64,000 bases of DNA from DAOTTX01 sp034437515. Its GTDB lineage: Bacteria; Chloroflexota; Anaerolineae; Aggregatilineales; Phototrophicaceae. The position numbers were made by a program, and so were the translations under genes. The notes under the pieces are model-generated. The model ran no database searches. It worked only from the letters and a program-made list of their open reading frames with translations, and was not told the origin of the DNA. The DNA is taken from contig DAOTTX010000232.1 in NCBI GenBank assembly GCA_034437515.1, forward strand, positions 1-64,000. The letters are read 5' to 3'. Shown piece after piece: positions 40,805 to 49,287 of the stretch. Every line of letters begins with the position of its first letter. Position 1 is the first letter of the stretch.

Positions 40805-41782
40805 CTATGAAAGCTTATCGTAATTTTGGTACCAATCCGTCGTGACCGCCGGTGCTTCGACGCGCTGCGTCCACGGGACGGCGTGTGCGGTACAGATTTC
40901 CATCAGTTGTTCCATACGCTGGACGGCGGTTGAAGTCACGAATGTCCGCCGGTCATCATCTTGCAATGAGACCGCTTCCGCCCAGACCGCACGACCGACG
41001 ATCACACCGCTGGCCCCGGCCTGGCAAGCGATCTGTGCTTGTTGGGCAAAGACTTCGAATGTCACCCCCGCGCTGAGCAACGCCCACGGAACGTCACATG
41101 CGGCGTCAAGTTCGACGCAAGCAGCGCGCCACTCGTCGGGATCGTCTGACTGCTTTGCATCCAACGGGAAGGGCACCTTGAGCACATCCACACCCATTTG
41201 ACTGAACAACCGCGCATTTTCCACGCTGACCTGCCGTAGTTCGTCGTTGGCAAGTTTTGTCGTCGGGTCGAGTGAATACGGGATTGGCTCAAGGAAGAAA
41301 GGGATGTCATAGCGCGCACAGTGGGCGACGATCTGTTCGACGTTTTGCCGGTGTGCCGCCGCTTTCTCTCCGTCGGGATGGTAAGGCAACAATAGCTTGA
41401 CGCCGTCGCCGCCCACTCGCTTGATCTTTTCCACTGACCAGCCGGGGATAAACACCGTATCACGTTGGCTGGGATGCGCGTCATAATCGGTGACCTCCAC
41501 CGGGGAGAGCAACCCCAACCGCCGGGTGATCGTGCCGGTGCTGATGCCGGTGCCGATGCCATAAGTCGGGTCAATCAACAACGCGGACGCCGTGTGCCGC
41601 AGTGCATCTACAATCGACGCCTTAAACGCGATAAAGGCTGCCGGTGTCGTCTCTACACCAGCGGCCTTATTCAGCAGTCGCAGTAAGTTTTCCCGATGGT
41701 CAATTGCCAGTACGACGAAATGACCGGCTTCGGTGCTGCATCGGCCCAGATGACGATATTTACCGAGTGTCGTGTCACTCAA
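40805..41782 (-). CDS. Class I aldolase of the LacD/YihT group
   Basis: About 325 residues of the tagatose-1,6-bisphosphate/sulfofructose-phosphate aldolase group. FVVLAIDHRE near the N terminus and the Schiff-base lysine region DVLKVPFPL are present, as is AGASGVIVGRAVW with the phosphate site. The preferred start is TTG at 41782, overlapping the MMSDH stop as TTGA with GGAG nine bases upstream; the ATG at 41797 is too close to a ribosome site. Between IolC and MMSDH the likely substrate is 5-dehydro-2-deoxygluconate-6-phosphate, giving DHAP and malonate semialdehyde (the IolJ step). A sulfofructose-1-phosphate or tagatose substrate is also conceivable. Confidence 0.78.
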   Translation of the reverse strand: MSDTTLGKYRHLGRCSTEAGHFVVLAIDHRENLLRLLNKAAGVETTPAAFIAFKASIVDALRHTASALLIDPTYGIGTGISTGTITRRLGLLSPVEVTDYDAHPSQRDTVFIPGWSVEKIKRVGGDGVKLLLPYHPDGEKAAAHRQNVEQIVAHCARYDIPFFLEPIPYSLDPTTKLANDELRQVSVENARLFSQMGVDVLKVPFPLDAKQSDDPDEWRAACVELDAACDVPWALLSAGVTFEVFAQQAQIACQAGASGVIVGRAVWAEAVSLQDDDRRTFVTSTAVQRMEQLMEICTAHAVPWTQRVEAPAVTTDWYQNYDKLS

Positions 41783-43251
41783 AATTGACGGCTCCATTCC
41801 TCAGGCCAACGTTCAACGATGACCTTGGTCTGCGTGTAAAACTCGATGCCATGCCGCCCCTGCGCGTGTAGATCACCAAAGAAACTTTCGTTCCAACCGC
41901 TGAAAGGGAAGAAGGCCATCGGCGCGGCGACACCGATGTTGATGCCGATGTTGCCAGCATCCGCTTGATTGCGGAATTGCCGGGCAACCGCGCCGCTGCT
42001 GGTGAAAATGCAGGCCATATTGCCGTAGCGCCGGTCATTGACGAGTGCAATCGCCTGTTCGATGGTGTCAGCGTGCATCAGGCTGAGTACCGGCCCGAAG
42101 ATCTCGGTTGTGGCGATGGTGCTACCCGGCGTGACATCATCCAACACGGTCGGGAACATCCAGTAACCGTCTTCGTAGCCGCTGACCTGCTTCCGCCGTC
42201 CATCGACCAGCACATGCGTCCCGTTCGCCTCGCCTTCGGTGATAATCCCCTCGATGCGCTTATGGCTCTCCGGTGTGATGACCGGCCCCATCTGCACACC
42301 TTCATCTAAGCCATAACCGACCACACGCTCGTTCGCGGCATCGGCGATTTGCTCGGCGAAGATATTCCGCGCCTCACCGACGGTGATCGCAACCGATGTG
42401 GCGAGGCATCGCTGCCCGGCACAACCGAAGGCACTATCGGCGGCGATGCGGGTGGTCATGTCCATATCGGCATCGGGCATCACGATAATGGGATTTTTGG
42501 CCCCACCCTGGCACTGAGCGCGTTTGCCGTTGGCGCTCGCCCGGCTGTAGACGTACTTCGCAACCGGCGTACTGCCCACAAAGCTGACCGCTTTCACCAA
42601 CGGATGATCGAGTAGCGCATTGACCGTCTCCTTACCGCCGTTGACCAATTGCAGCACCCCCGCCGGGAACCCGGCCTGCTCGATCAATTCAAACAGGCGG
42701 GCGGTGGTCATCGGCACTTTCTCGCTCGGCTTGAGGATAAAGGCGTTGCCGGTCGCCACTGCATAGGGCAAAAACCACAGCGGAATCATACCGGGGAAGT
42801 TAAACGGCGTAATGGCGACCGTCACCCCCAACGGCTGTCGGATCATGTGCTCGTCGATGCCGCGTGCGATGTCCTCGTTGTTGTACCCCTGCATCAGCAC
42901 GGGGGTGCCACAGGCGACCTCGACATTTTCGATGCCGCGCCGCAGTTCGCCGAGGCTTTCTTTAAGCGTTTTGCCACATTCTTCGGTGAGAATCCGCGCT
43001 AGATCGTCGATGTTATCTTCTAGCAACATCTTGAGCTTGAATAACGGCTGGATGCGATCCGTTACCGGGACGCGCCGCCATTCTTCGAACGCACGCTGAC
43101 CGGCTTCGACCGCTTGGCCGACCGTCGCGTCTGGTGTCATCGGTACTGTACCGATGACTTGTGCGCTGGCGGGGTTGACCACATCGAGGTGCGTCGGTGT
43201 GCTACCATGTGTCCACGCGCCGTTGATGAAGTTCTTAACGTCTGTTGGCAT
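41779..43251 (-). CDS. Methylmalonate/malonate-semialdehyde dehydrogenase (acylating)
   Basis: A 490-residue CoA-dependent aldehyde dehydrogenase of the MmsA/IolA type. TPFNFPGMIPLW (148-159) and the catalytic C282 in GCAGQRCLA identify the acylating subfamily, which lacks the general-base Glu of common aldehyde dehydrogenases. QCQGGAKNP takes the place of the usual QALMGAKNH near residue 250, a mild divergence. With IolC next to it the reaction is probably malonate semialdehyde to acetyl-CoA and CO2. It could also serve sulfolactaldehyde from the other cluster, though there is no direct evidence. Confidence 0.88.
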   Translation of the reverse strand: MPTDVKNFINGAWTHGSTPTHLDVVNPASAQVIGTVPMTPDATVGQAVEAGQRAFEEWRRVPVTDRIQPLFKLKMLLEDNIDDLARILTEECGKTLKESLGELRRGIENVEVACGTPVLMQGYNNEDIARGIDEHMIRQPLGVTVAITPFNFPGMIPLWFLPYAVATGNAFILKPSEKVPMTTARLFELIEQAGFPAGVLQLVNGGKETVNALLDHPLVKAVSFVGSTPVAKYVYSRASANGKRAQCQGGAKNPIIVMPDADMDMTTRIAADSAFGCAGQRCLATSVAITVGEARNIFAEQIADAANERVVGYGLDEGVQMGPVITPESHKRIEGIITEGEANGTHVLVDGRRKQVSGYEDGYWMFPTVLDDVTPGSTIATTEIFGPVLSLMHADTIEQAIALVNDRRYGNMACIFTSSGAVARQFRNQADAGNIGINIGVAAPMAFFPFSGWNESFFGDLHAQGRHGIEFYTQTKVIVERWPEEWSRQF

Positions 43252-43291
43252 AAAACATCTCCTTCGTATCGTCTTTATACGTCGTTTTCAG

Positions 43292-44299
43292 TTACGCTAA
43301 ACCGCCACGCCCCTCGACGAACGCCATGACCTCATCGTAGGTCGGCATAAAGTTCGCACAGCCGTGTTTGGTCACGACAATCGCGCCGCAAGCGTTGCCC
43401 AGCCGCGCTGATTTGTACCAATCCCAGCCGTGAACGTAGCCATAGAGAAAGCCACCGCCGAAGGCATCCCCCGCGCCGAGGATGTTATATACCTCAACCG
43501 GATACCCCGGCGCTTCGATCACCTCACCGGAGGCCAGATGGATAACGGCCCCGCGTGCGCCGGTCTTGAGTACCAACGCCTCCGGTTCTTGTGTCAATAT
43601 GGTCTGGATGGCGGCAGTGGTATCACCCTCTACCCGTGCATCTGATACCTGCGAATGTGTTAACTCCATCTGCCCACTTTCACCGAGCATGGCGGCGTTG
43701 ATCTCGTCTTCCGTGCCGATGACCACATCAGCGAGGCGCAGCGCCGCCCGGATATTGACGCCAAAGGCGCGGATGTCGTGCCATTGATCGGGGCGAAAAT
43801 CGACATCCAGCACAACCTTGACCCCGGCCCGCCGCGCCCGTTCAGCAGCAAACAGGGTCGCGCTGCGGTTTGGTTCTCGGCTGAGGTTCGTCCCGGCAAA
43901 CTGAAACACTTTTGCATCATGGATGGGAGCCGCCAGCACATCATCAATATCAAAGGCGATGTCCGCGCAGTTCTCACGATAGTAAACCAGCGGGAACTTA
44001 TCCGGCGGTTCGATGCCGAGGATCACCGCGCTGGTGCGGTTAGTCGGCTTGCGCGGGATGTACTGTGTATCGATGCCTTCTTCGTCCAAAAAGTTGACGA
44101 TGAAATCCCCGACCGGGTCAGCACCGACAGCAGTCATCAGCGCGGTGTTTAAACCCAGTCGCCGGGCGGCAACACAGATATTCGTCGGCGACCCACCGAC
44201 GTAGGCGGCGAAGTTCTTGATCTGCTCGAAGGGGTTGCCGACCTCGTTGGCGTACAGGTCAATGCTGCTGCGCCCCATGTTAATCACATCGTAAGCCAT
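43292..44299 (-). CDS. iolC: 5-dehydro-2-deoxygluconokinase (IolC-like)
   Basis: A 335-residue PfkB kinase whose opening (INMGRSSIDLYANEVG, then IKNFAAYVGGSPTNICVAA) is characteristic of IolC. The C-terminal GAGDAFGGGF motif with the catalytic Asp is intact. IolC phosphorylates 2-deoxy-5-keto-gluconate in myo-inositol breakdown. The gene shares one base with the preceding MetE-like gene (TGATG) and is followed by MMSDH and the class I aldolase, which would complete the lower inositol pathway. The upper-pathway genes iolB, iolD, iolE and iolG are not recognisable here. Confidence 0.85.
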   Translation of the reverse strand: MAYDVINMGRSSIDLYANEVGNPFEQIKNFAAYVGGSPTNICVAARRLGLNTALMTAVGADPVGDFIVNFLDEEGIDTQYIPRKPTNRTSAVILGIEPPDKFPLVYYRENCADIAFDIDDVLAAPIHDAKVFQFAGTNLSREPNRSATLFAAERARRAGVKVVLDVDFRPDQWHDIRAFGVNIRAALRLADVVIGTEDEINAAMLGESGQMELTHSQVSDARVEGDTTAAIQTILTQEPEALVLKTGARGAVIHLASGEVIEAPGYPVEVYNILGAGDAFGGGFLYGYVHGWDWYKSARLGNACGAIVVTKHGCANFMPTYDEVMAFVEGRGGLA

Positions 44300-45321
44300 C
44301 AGAGTTCATCCCTTACGATCTTCGTCCCGGCGACCATCGTCTCTAGCTTGCCCTTCGCCGCCCAGCGTGCGGTCTGGCTAAAGCCGCAATCCGGCGTCAC
44401 CGTCACACGTTCCGGTGGGATGACATCGAGCACACGTCGCAGCCGTTCGGCGACGTCTTCCGGTGTCTCGACGTAGTAATTCTTCACATCGACCAGACCG
44501 ACCGCAATATGCTTATCATCGGGGAACTCACGCAGCAGGTCGATCTCCGCTAGTTCGCGGTTGGCGAACTCCAGCGCGTACTGTTGCAAGTTCATGTCGA
44601 AAATGTGGGGCATCAGCGGCTCGTAGGTGCGCTTCGCCACCGGACGGCCCAAGTAATTCCCAAAACACAGATGCATACTGATGTAAGTGTCCACGCCTGC
44701 GACCGTCTTGTTAAACAACTCGACGAACTCTTTGGGTGTGGTGGAATGCACCGCCATTGACGGCTCATCCATCTGAATAAAGCGCACACCGACATCGACC
44801 AACCGCTTGAGTTCGGCGTTGACGAGGTCACTCAGCGCCCATGCCACTTCCATGCGATCTTTGTAGATGCTGCCGCCGTCGATGCGCCCGGAAAGCGTAA
44901 ACGGGCCGGGGATGGGCATCTTGATAATGTGATCGGTACGGGTTTTGACGTACTCGTATTCTTCCAGCAAGCCCAAACCATACGGCGAAGCGAGTGGTTC
45001 GACGGCGAGGTATTTTTCGCGCTGGTCATGCCCACCCACACCGGACTTCCGATGCTGCTCACGCGATTCGATGCCGGTCATGTGATGGTAAAACTCCGCC
45101 GTGAAGAAGCCGACCCGCCGCATTTCGCCATCGGTGATAATATCTACGCCAGCGTCTTCTTGATCGCGGACGGCGACATCAACCGCGTCGTCCTCGGCTT
45201 CTTTAAGATCAGCCTCGCCAAAGTTGTTTTGTTCGGCGGCCTGCAACACCAGATGCAACCAACCGGGCCGCGCATACGAACCGATGACGCTGGTCGGCAG
45301 TAAAGGTAAGTTCTCTAACAT
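44299..45321 (-). CDS. Cobalamin-independent methionine synthase-like (MetE C-terminal type)
   Basis: A 340-residue single-barrel protein related to the C-terminal catalytic half of MetE and to zinc methyltransferases. Features include TSVIGSYARPGW at the N terminus, FIQMDEPSM in the centre, HLCFGNY with the zinc His/Cys pair, and TPDCGF near the end with the second zinc cysteine. The zinc site appears complete. True MetE has two barrels and about 750 residues. In a sugar-acid operon a role in methionine synthesis is doubtful; methyl or alkyl transfer on a substrate is possible. Function unknown. Confidence 0.78.
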   Translation of the reverse strand: MLENLPLLPTSVIGSYARPGWLHLVLQAAEQNNFGEADLKEAEDDAVDVAVRDQEDAGVDIITDGEMRRVGFFTAEFYHHMTGIESREQHRKSGVGGHDQREKYLAVEPLASPYGLGLLEEYEYVKTRTDHIIKMPIPGPFTLSGRIDGGSIYKDRMEVAWALSDLVNAELKRLVDVGVRFIQMDEPSMAVHSTTPKEFVELFNKTVAGVDTYISMHLCFGNYLGRPVAKRTYEPLMPHIFDMNLQQYALEFANRELAEIDLLREFPDDKHIAVGLVDVKNYYVETPEDVAERLRRVLDVIPPERVTVTPDCGFSQTARWAAKGKLETMVAGTKIVRDEL

Positions 45322-45398
45322 AAAGCTACACTCTCTTTGCTAAAAATATTCATTCTTGATGCTTTTCCCGTGATACTCATTCGCTGATATGACCGAGC

Positions 45399-46166
45399 CT
45401 AACGCATCGTCCAGCCCCCATCGACGGTCAACACCGTGCCGGTGACGAAACGGGCGTCGTCCGAGGCGAGATAAGCCGCTGCTCCGGCGATGTCTTCCGG
45501 CTGGCCCATCGCCCCGGTGAGGGGTTGTAACTCGGTCAGCCGGCTCAAGATGTGTGGGTCAGTTTGTGCCCGCTGGCTCATCGGCGTGGCGATCAAACCG
45601 GGCGCGATAGCGTTCACACGGATGCGATGCTTGGTGTAATAAGAGGCCATCGCACGGGTAAAACCGATGATGCCGCTCTTACTGGCGGCGTAAGCGTGGG
45701 TGGAGAAATCGTCATCGCCGCCGACCATGCCCAACACCGACGCCAACGTAATCACCGTGCCGCCGTTCGGGTTGTCGATCATAGCGGTCAGCGTGTGCTT
45801 ACACACATAAAACATGCTGGTCAGGTTGAGTTCAATCGTGCGCTGCCAGCCTTCCTCACTGCATTCATGGGCAGGGCCATCTCCCCAGCGGCGACCGCTG
45901 CCGCCGACGCCGCTGAACAACACATCGACATGACCATGAGCTTCGACAATTTTATTGATCGTCTGCCGCACGGCTGCCGAATCTGTGACATCTACCGGAT
46001 AAAATTGTGCCGCTGGCAGTGTATCAGCAACCGCCGCCAGCGCGTCGGCCTGTAGATCCAACAGCATGACCGTCGCGCCCTCCTCAGCGAAACGACGGGC
46101 CACAGCTTCCCCGATGCCACTCGCCGCCCCGGTGACAATTGCAACGCGATTCGTCAGCCGGGTCAT
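45399..46166 (-). CDS. Short-chain dehydrogenase/reductase
   Basis: A 255-residue classical SDR with NAD(P) loop VTGAASGIGEA, active-site YAASK (Tyr and Lys present) and C-terminal GTVLTVDGGW. It oxidises or reduces a sugar or sugar-acid alcohol. The gene overlaps the SIS-protein gene before it by four bases (ATGA) and belongs to the same minus-strand operon as IolC. The substrate cannot be read from sequence. Confidence 0.88.
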   Translation of the reverse strand: MTRLTNRVAIVTGAASGIGEAVARRFAEEGATVMLLDLQADALAAVADTLPAAQFYPVDVTDSAAVRQTINKIVEAHGHVDVLFSGVGGSGRRWGDGPAHECSEEGWQRTIELNLTSMFYVCKHTLTAMIDNPNGGTVITLASVLGMVGGDDDFSTHAYAASKSGIIGFTRAMASYYTKHRIRVNAIAPGLIATPMSQRAQTDPHILSRLTELQPLTGAMGQPEDIAGAAAYLASDDARFVTGTVLTVDGGWTMR

Positions 46167-46975
46167 TCTTGACCACCCGCCTGATCCTCGCGGCGAGCAT
46201 AAGCACGGGCGATCCGATAACGGTAATCGTCGTAGGTGCGCTCGAACAACGCCGCTGATGCCTCACTGCCGATCAGCGTGCTGCTGGTCAGGACGAGTGG
46301 CGGCTTGCCACGTTGCACCAACTCGGCGGCGATCATACTCTTCATCGTGTTGACGATAAAACCGTAGGCGATGGTCGAACCCGGCCCCACCGGATATTCG
46401 AGTCCGTCGATTTCCACGAGTGCATCTCCTTGAGGTACGCAATTGTCAATCGTAATATCCGCGATGTCTGACAGGCGCTTGCCGGAACTGTGTTTCGGCG
46501 TCGAGGCCAGACTATGTGCCATCGACACCACGCCGATCACCGGCAGGCCGCGCTGCTTCGCGCCGAGTGCGACGTCAAGCACGACCGCGTTGACACCACT
46601 GTTCGAGAATATTATTATGCAATCGTTTGCATAAAACTCAAAATTTTTAAGAATGACCTCACCCAGTCCTTCCATCCGCTCGATAAACATGGCCTGCCGC
46701 TGCCCGTTCGCACCGACCACCTGCGTGTGATGTGTCATGGAAAGCTCGACAATCGGATGAAAACCGGGGAAACTGCCATGCCGGGGGAACATCTCCTCAA
46801 TCGGGATGCGCGAGTGTCCGGTGCCAAACAGGTGTACCAGCCCATCACCCGCGATGGTTTCCGCACACTGCGCGGCGGCCTGTGTCATCGCGTCCATTTG
46901 TGTCTCGCGCAGTTGGTTGATTATACGCTGTGTCGCGTCGAAGTACGCTTGTGCTGCCTGTGTCGGATCAGTCAA
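46163..46975 (-). CDS. SIS-domain phosphosugar-binding protein (UPF0309-like)
   Basis: A 270-residue SIS protein. The sugar-phosphate loop is GLVHLFGTGHSRIPIEEMFPRHG and a second serine-rich loop is CIIIFSNSGVN. Such proteins isomerise or bind phosphosugars. The start is a TTG at 46975, with AAGGAG nine bases upstream; no ATG is nearby. A MITE-like element lies just upstream of that ribosome site. The coding sequence also holds the near-perfect palindrome ATGCAATCGTTTGCAT at 46617-46632. Confidence 0.8.
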   Translation of the reverse strand: MTDPTQAAQAYFDATQRIINQLRETQMDAMTQAAAQCAETIAGDGLVHLFGTGHSRIPIEEMFPRHGSFPGFHPIVELSMTHHTQVVGANGQRQAMFIERMEGLGEVILKNFEFYANDCIIIFSNSGVNAVVLDVALGAKQRGLPVIGVVSMAHSLASTPKHSSGKRLSDIADITIDNCVPQGDALVEIDGLEYPVGPGSTIAYGFIVNTMKSMIAAELVQRGKPPLVLTSSTLIGSEASAALFERTYDDYRYRIARAYARREDQAGGQE

Positions 46976-46996
46976 AATGAAACGCTCCTTTTTAGT

Positions 46997-47097
46997 TAGG
47001 ACTTTCGCTTGAGAATCTCAGGACGGTCCAGAAAAGCTCAAATTTCTGATTTTTGAACCGTTAAAACCCTTTGTGACTATTCTGAGCGAAAGTCCTA
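46997..47097. mobile_element. MITE-like element with target duplication
   Basis: TAGGACTTTCGCT at 46997-47009 and its exact reverse complement AGCGAAAGTCCTA at 47085-47097 bound a 101-base segment. Outside it TTAGT occurs on both sides (46992-46996 and 47098-47102), a five-base target duplication. There is no coding content. It was inserted between the ROK and SIS genes, eight to thirteen bases before the SIS ribosome site. It should be mobilised by an insertion sequence with the same ends elsewhere in the genome. Confidence 0.75.
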
Positions 47098-47114
47098 TTA
47101 GTCTCAAATGATCA

Positions 47115-48080
47115 TTAAGTCGTGCGTTGTTTAGCCCACAACGCCGCGCCGACCGCGCCCGCATCGGGTACTTCTGCCGGGCGAATCGCCAGCTCTTCGA
47201 CCGCGTTAGTGTTATTGTAGCGGTGTAACCCCTCACGAATTGGCTCAAGCAGACGGTTGCCAAGTGCGGCGACACCACCACCGACCACCAGCACATGCGG
47301 GTTCAAAATGGTGAGCACATTGGCGACACCCGCGCCGATGGCGTAACCGGCACGGGTGAGGATGGCTCGCGCGATCTCATCGCCTTCATCGGCGGCTTGC
47401 GCGACAATCGCCGGGGTGATGGCGTTCAGGTCATAGTCCACAAGGGTGCCGATCTGGGTGTTGATCCCCTGTATGACGGCCTTCACACCGGCCGCTGTGA
47501 TTGCTGGCCCACTACCGTACCCTTCCAGGCCACCGGGCGTGCCACTGCCATCAGGCAGACCGTTATGATCAATGCAGATATGCCCGAATTCCCCGGCGGC
47601 CCCGTTCAACCCTAGCAGCAGCTTACCTTCGATGGCGATGCCGCCGCCGATCCCGGTTCCCAGCGTAATCCCGGCGACGATGGCGTAACCGCGCCCCGCG
47701 CCGATGGTGGCTTCTGCCAGGGTAAACGCACGCGCATCGTTCACCAGAAACACCGGACAACCGAGCGCCTGCTCAATCGGTGTGGTGACGGGTTTATTCG
47801 TCCAATTGCCGGGGATATTGGGTAAGATCAGGGTGTGTCCGGTGTCATAGTCGATCACCGCCGGGACGCCGACCCCGATACCGCTGATTGAATCACGCGA
47901 CCAATTGACCTCGGCAGCAGTGGCTCGTACCAGGTCAATTACCTGACGGATAACGCCATCGGCACCTTGTTTACCATTAGTCGCCACCGTCTGTCGATAA
48001 AGTACATGCTGTTCGGCTGCGTCGTAAGCCAGTGCAGCGATTTTCGTCCCACCAAGATCGACGCCGATGTAGCGCGTCAT
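47115..48080 (-). CDS. ROK-family sugar kinase
   Basis: A 321-residue ROK kinase without a helix-turn-helix. GVDLGGTKIAAL is the phosphate loop, VFLVNDARAFTLAEA holds the catalytic Asp, and LGTGIGGGIAIEGKL is the second phosphate motif. The zinc motif CxCGxxGC is replaced by HICIDHNGLPDGSGTPGG. It starts the minus-strand operon; TAGGAG lies eight bases before the ATG. Glucose, N-acetylmannosamine or a related hexose are possible substrates. The 34 bases before the MITE hold nothing else. Confidence 0.85.
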   Translation of the reverse strand: MTRYIGVDLGGTKIAALAYDAAEQHVLYRQTVATNGKQGADGVIRQVIDLVRATAAEVNWSRDSISGIGVGVPAVIDYDTGHTLILPNIPGNWTNKPVTTPIEQALGCPVFLVNDARAFTLAEATIGAGRGYAIVAGITLGTGIGGGIAIEGKLLLGLNGAAGEFGHICIDHNGLPDGSGTPGGLEGYGSGPAITAAGVKAVIQGINTQIGTLVDYDLNAITPAIVAQAADEGDEIARAILTRAGYAIGAGVANVLTILNPHVLVVGGGVAALGNRLLEPIREGLHRYNNTNAVEELAIRPAEVPDAGAVGAALWAKQRTT

Positions 48081-48160
48081 CGTTTTCTATCTCCTATCGT
48101 GTTGCTGTGAGCTTGTGCATGGCGGACGACAAAAATGTCGTCTCTGTCCTTTATTTTTAC

Positions 48161-48186
48161 CCTGTAGGGACGCGATTATTCGCGTC
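48161..48186. repeat. Dispersed palindromic repeat
   Basis: GACGCGA at 48169-48175 pairs with TCGCGTC at 48180-48186. The preceding CTGTAGG is the typical flank of such repeats. A second small hairpin (GACGAC at 48125-48130 with GTCGTC at 48137-48142) is adjacent. Both lie between the ROK operon and the end of the YhfZ-like gene. Confidence 0.55.
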
Positions 48187-48238
48187 TGAAATTGAAAAAT
48201 CATCATATCGCATGGCTATGTGAATAGATACCCTATCG

Positions 48239-49162
48239 TTAATAAGTTGGCCTGCGTCGGCCTTCGAGAACCTCACGTTGGATTTCTCGCAGCCGACCCG
48301 TATCAAGTGTGTTCTGTAAAATATGTTTGACCGCCACCGCACCCGGCAAGCTGATAACGACCGCCTCACCGAGACGCTCTATCTGATCGCTACCGAAGAG
48401 GTTACCAGCGATGGATTGCACATAGATGTGATCCGGCAGCACAGGTAAATCTGGCTCCGTCCAGACAATAACGTCGATTTCACCTAATAGCAGCAGGTCA
48501 AGCCCGGTGCTGTAATCGATCTCGACGAAGTTCACCGGCACCCCACGACTCAACTGCCGCACCATGTAAGCGTGATCCGCTGAATGGGTGTCGATGCCGA
48601 TACGCATCCCCCCTTGCAGCGTGCTCGAACCGTTCAAAACCAGCACATGATCGACGGTATAAGTACCGGCACCCAGCGCGAAGATGACTTCTACATCGAA
48701 CCCCCGTGCCCAGGATGCCTCGGCTGCGTAACGTGAGGTGACCACCCAATCACATTGTTGGGCGTGCAGACGTTGAATCCGTGCGGTAGAGCCGCGCATA
48801 AAGCGCAGCGTGAGATCAAACGAAAGCACGTCGAACGTCTCACGTAGGCTGGCTGCCAACCCTTCGAGGCGGCGCGAATAGGGCATGGGCAGCATGGCGG
48901 TCATCGTCCGGCGGTAGGCCAGCGTCCATAAACGCAGATAGTCTAACTCCTGCACGAACCCACCCAACCGACCGCGATTCTCAATATCGACGACCTGCTC
49001 AGTCTGGAGGTATTGCATCGCGGCCTGTACCGTGCCCACGCTCACATCCTGCTCGGTAGCGATTTGCTGCATGGCGGGCAGACGTTCTCCTGGCGCGGCG
49101 TTCAACAGAATACGCGCGAGATCCGTGATGCTTTTGCCCTGCTTGGAAAGTAATTCGTTCAT
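48239..49162 (-). CDS. yhfZ: YhfZ-type GntR-like regulator
   Basis: The start at 49162 gives 307 residues and places the winged helix at the same distance from the N terminus as in E. coli YhfZ. The N-terminal part has SITDLARILLNAAPGERLPA and QDVSVGTVQAAMQYL. The C-terminal part is the YhfZ sensor domain, with MPMPYSRRLEGLAASL and ADHAYM closely following the E. coli pattern. It is divergent from an operon holding a phosphotriesterase-family gene, as YhfZ is linked to php in enterobacteria. It is therefore the likely repressor of that operon and of itself. Confidence 0.78.
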   Translation of the reverse strand: MNELLSKQGKSITDLARILLNAAPGERLPAMQQIATEQDVSVGTVQAAMQYLQTEQVVDIENRGRLGGFVQELDYLRLWTLAYRRTMTAMLPMPYSRRLEGLAASLRETFDVLSFDLTLRFMRGSTARIQRLHAQQCDWVVTSRYAAEASWARGFDVEVIFALGAGTYTVDHVLVLNGSSTLQGGMRIGIDTHSADHAYMVRQLSRGVPVNFVEIDYSTGLDLLLLGEIDVIVWTEPDLPVLPDHIYVQSIAGNLFGSDQIERLGEAVVISLPGAVAVKHILQNTLDTGRLREIQREVLEGRRRPTY

Positions 49163-49221
49163 AAAGATGAATACAGCGTCTAACTTACCCGTATAAAAGT
49201 GCATTACCAGCTTACCACGAT

Positions 49222-49264
49222 TTGACAATCCCTGTACATATCATTTATATTCAATAAAATGAAT
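49222..49264 (+). promoter_or_regulatory. Promoter of the FAD/phosphotriesterase operon
   Basis: TTGACA at 49222-49227 and TTATAT at 49245-49250 are spaced by exactly 17 bases. ATTCA at 49249-49253 and TGAAT at 49260-49264 form an inverted repeat over the expected transcript start. It is a candidate operator for the divergent YhfZ-like regulator. Confidence 0.65.
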
Positions 49265-49287
49265 GCTTAATCGAAAGTTCTCATTTG

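Noticed and set aside
39595..41782. PfkB kinase plus YihT/LacD-type aldolase as a sulfo-EMP pair
   Set aside because: The kinase carries KDG-kinase motifs and the aldolase gene is coupled to MMSDH and IolC, so an inositol or sugar-acid role fits better. It is kept only as an alternative in the aldolase entry.
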